Source of the DNA: Amylibacter sp.
GTDB taxonomy: Bacteria > Pseudomonadota > Alphaproteobacteria > Rhodobacterales > Rhodobacteraceae
Length of the DNA stretch: 6,493 nt
Direction: 5' to 3'
NCBI GenBank assembly: GCA_027083485.1
Contig: JALWOO010000276.1
Location: 1 to 6,493 of the forward strand
Both the position numbers and the translations under genes were made by a program. Below, in pieces: positions 6,048 through 6,493 of this stretch; the first letter of the stretch is position 1, and every line of letters begins with the position of its first letter. The notes under the pieces are model-generated. The model saw only the letters and a program-made list of their open reading frames with translations. It had not been told where the DNA came from and made no database searches.

Positions 6048-6493
6048 GGGCGGGGGGCCTCCTGTTGCTGACAGGCTGGGCACAGGCCCGAGGCCTCGAT
6101 CACGGCGGTTTCAATGGCAAAGCCCATGTCGCGTGCCGCACCGGCAAACAGGCCGGCGGGCGGATGGGTTCCCGTGGCCAGACAGGTTTCCGCAACCCCG
6201 TTACAGGCGCGGCAAATCAGAAAGGCCGGCGTATGCGCCCCGCCCGGATGGGTGCAGGCGATATAGGCATTCAACTGCTGTATTTTATGGGCAAACCCGT
6301 TGCTGACCAGAAAATCCAGCGCGCGGTAAGCCACGGGCGGCTGTGCATTCTGCCCCTCTGCTGCCAGCTGTTCCAGAATGTCATAAGCCCCCATGGCGCG
6401 GTGCTGCATCAGCAGGATTTCCAGCACCCGCCGGCGGATTTTGGTGAAGTGCAGCTTTTGGGCCGCGCAATGATCCTGCGCCGCCTGCAAGGC
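6044..6493 (-). CDS. zur: Zur zinc-responsive repressor (Fur family), N-terminus cut off by window edge
   Basis: Zur binds zinc and represses zinc uptake genes. The visible part starts within the N-terminal winged-helix domain: FTKIRRRVLEILL, then QPPVAYRALDFLVSNGFAHKI, the DNA-recognition region that matches E. coli Zur closely. Counting from the TTG codon at 6490, the structural zinc pairs are C93-R-A-C96 and C137-P-A-C140. The four sensory ligands of E. coli Zur also have counterparts: H68 (FAHKI), C79 (IACTH), H86 (GAHTP) and E101 (VAET), at the same or nearly the same spacing. This is a clear Zur rather than Fur or PerR. The frame is open to the window edge with no good start, so the true start lies outside; TTG 6490 is unlikely. 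It overlaps znuC by 4 bp. No Zur box is visible in the window; it would be expected upstream of zur. Confidence 0.93.
   Translation of the reverse strand, partial: ALQAAQDHCAAQKLHFTKIRRRVLEILLMQHRAMGAYDILEQLAAEGQNAQPPVAYRALDFLVSNGFAHKIQQLNAYIACTHPGGAHTPAFLICRACNGVAETCLATGTHPPAGLFAGAARDMGFAIETAVIEASGLCPACQQQEAPRP
6058..6063 (-). promoter_or_regulatory. Ribosome binding site of znuC, inside zur
   Basis: AGGAGG on the minus strand lies 10 bp before GTG 6047, slightly long but usable, and within the last codons of zur. Together with the GTGA stop/start overlap it supports GTG 6047 as the znuC start. Confidence 0.6.

Overview
The window looks like chromosomal DNA from an alphaproteobacterium, most likely Rhodobacterales (Roseobacter/Rhodobacter group). 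The evidence is GC-rich coding sequence, a bamE gene divergent from a DUF177 (YceD-like) gene, an MttB-superfamily methyltransferase read through without pyrrolysine, and a zur-znuC-znuB cluster. This placement comes from gene content and protein style, not from a database search. The window is densely coded, with eight protein genes and no RNA gene, mobile element or CRISPR array that I can see.

Layout. (a) 1-487, minus: DUF177/YceD-like protein, cut by the left edge. (b) 614-1078, plus: the outer-membrane assembly lipoprotein BamE, divergent from DUF177 across a control region of about 126 bp. (c) A strong hairpin at 1086-1109 sits between the convergent ends of bamE and the next gene. (d) 1118-2680, minus: a 520-residue trimethylamine methyltransferase (MttB) family protein with a strong ribosome binding site. 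Its 141-bp leader (2681-2821) holds two LacI-type operator-like sites and interleaved inverted repeats. (e) 2822-3217, minus: a DUF3461 family protein, preceded by an AT-rich gap with a 15-bp palindrome. (f) 3302-6493, minus: a tightly packed operon zur-znuC-znuB-MFS. Zur is cut by the right edge, zur and znuC overlap by 4 nt (GTGA), znuC and znuB overlap by 11 nt, and the MFS gene follows znuB after 15 nt.

How the genes work together. ZnuC (ATPase) and ZnuB (permease) are the inner-membrane parts of a high-affinity zinc importer. Zur is the zinc-sensing repressor expected to control it. The periplasmic zinc-binding protein ZnuA is not in the window and would be expected just beyond the right edge. 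ZnuC carries a His-rich C-terminal tail (12 His and 1 Cys in 25 residues), and the DNA for that tail also contains the ribosome binding site and start of znuB. The MFS transporter, resembling the fosmidomycin-resistance (Fsr) subfamily, is probably co-transcribed with the zinc genes and has no known substrate. The MttB-like protein probably demethylates a quaternary or tertiary amine, but no corrinoid protein or partner methyltransferase is present here.

Most of the window is ordinary. The points most worth a second look are the paired operator-like sites before the MttB-like gene, the ZnuC His tail overlapping znuB, and the unexplained MFS gene in the zinc operon. I found no evidence of a wholly new system.
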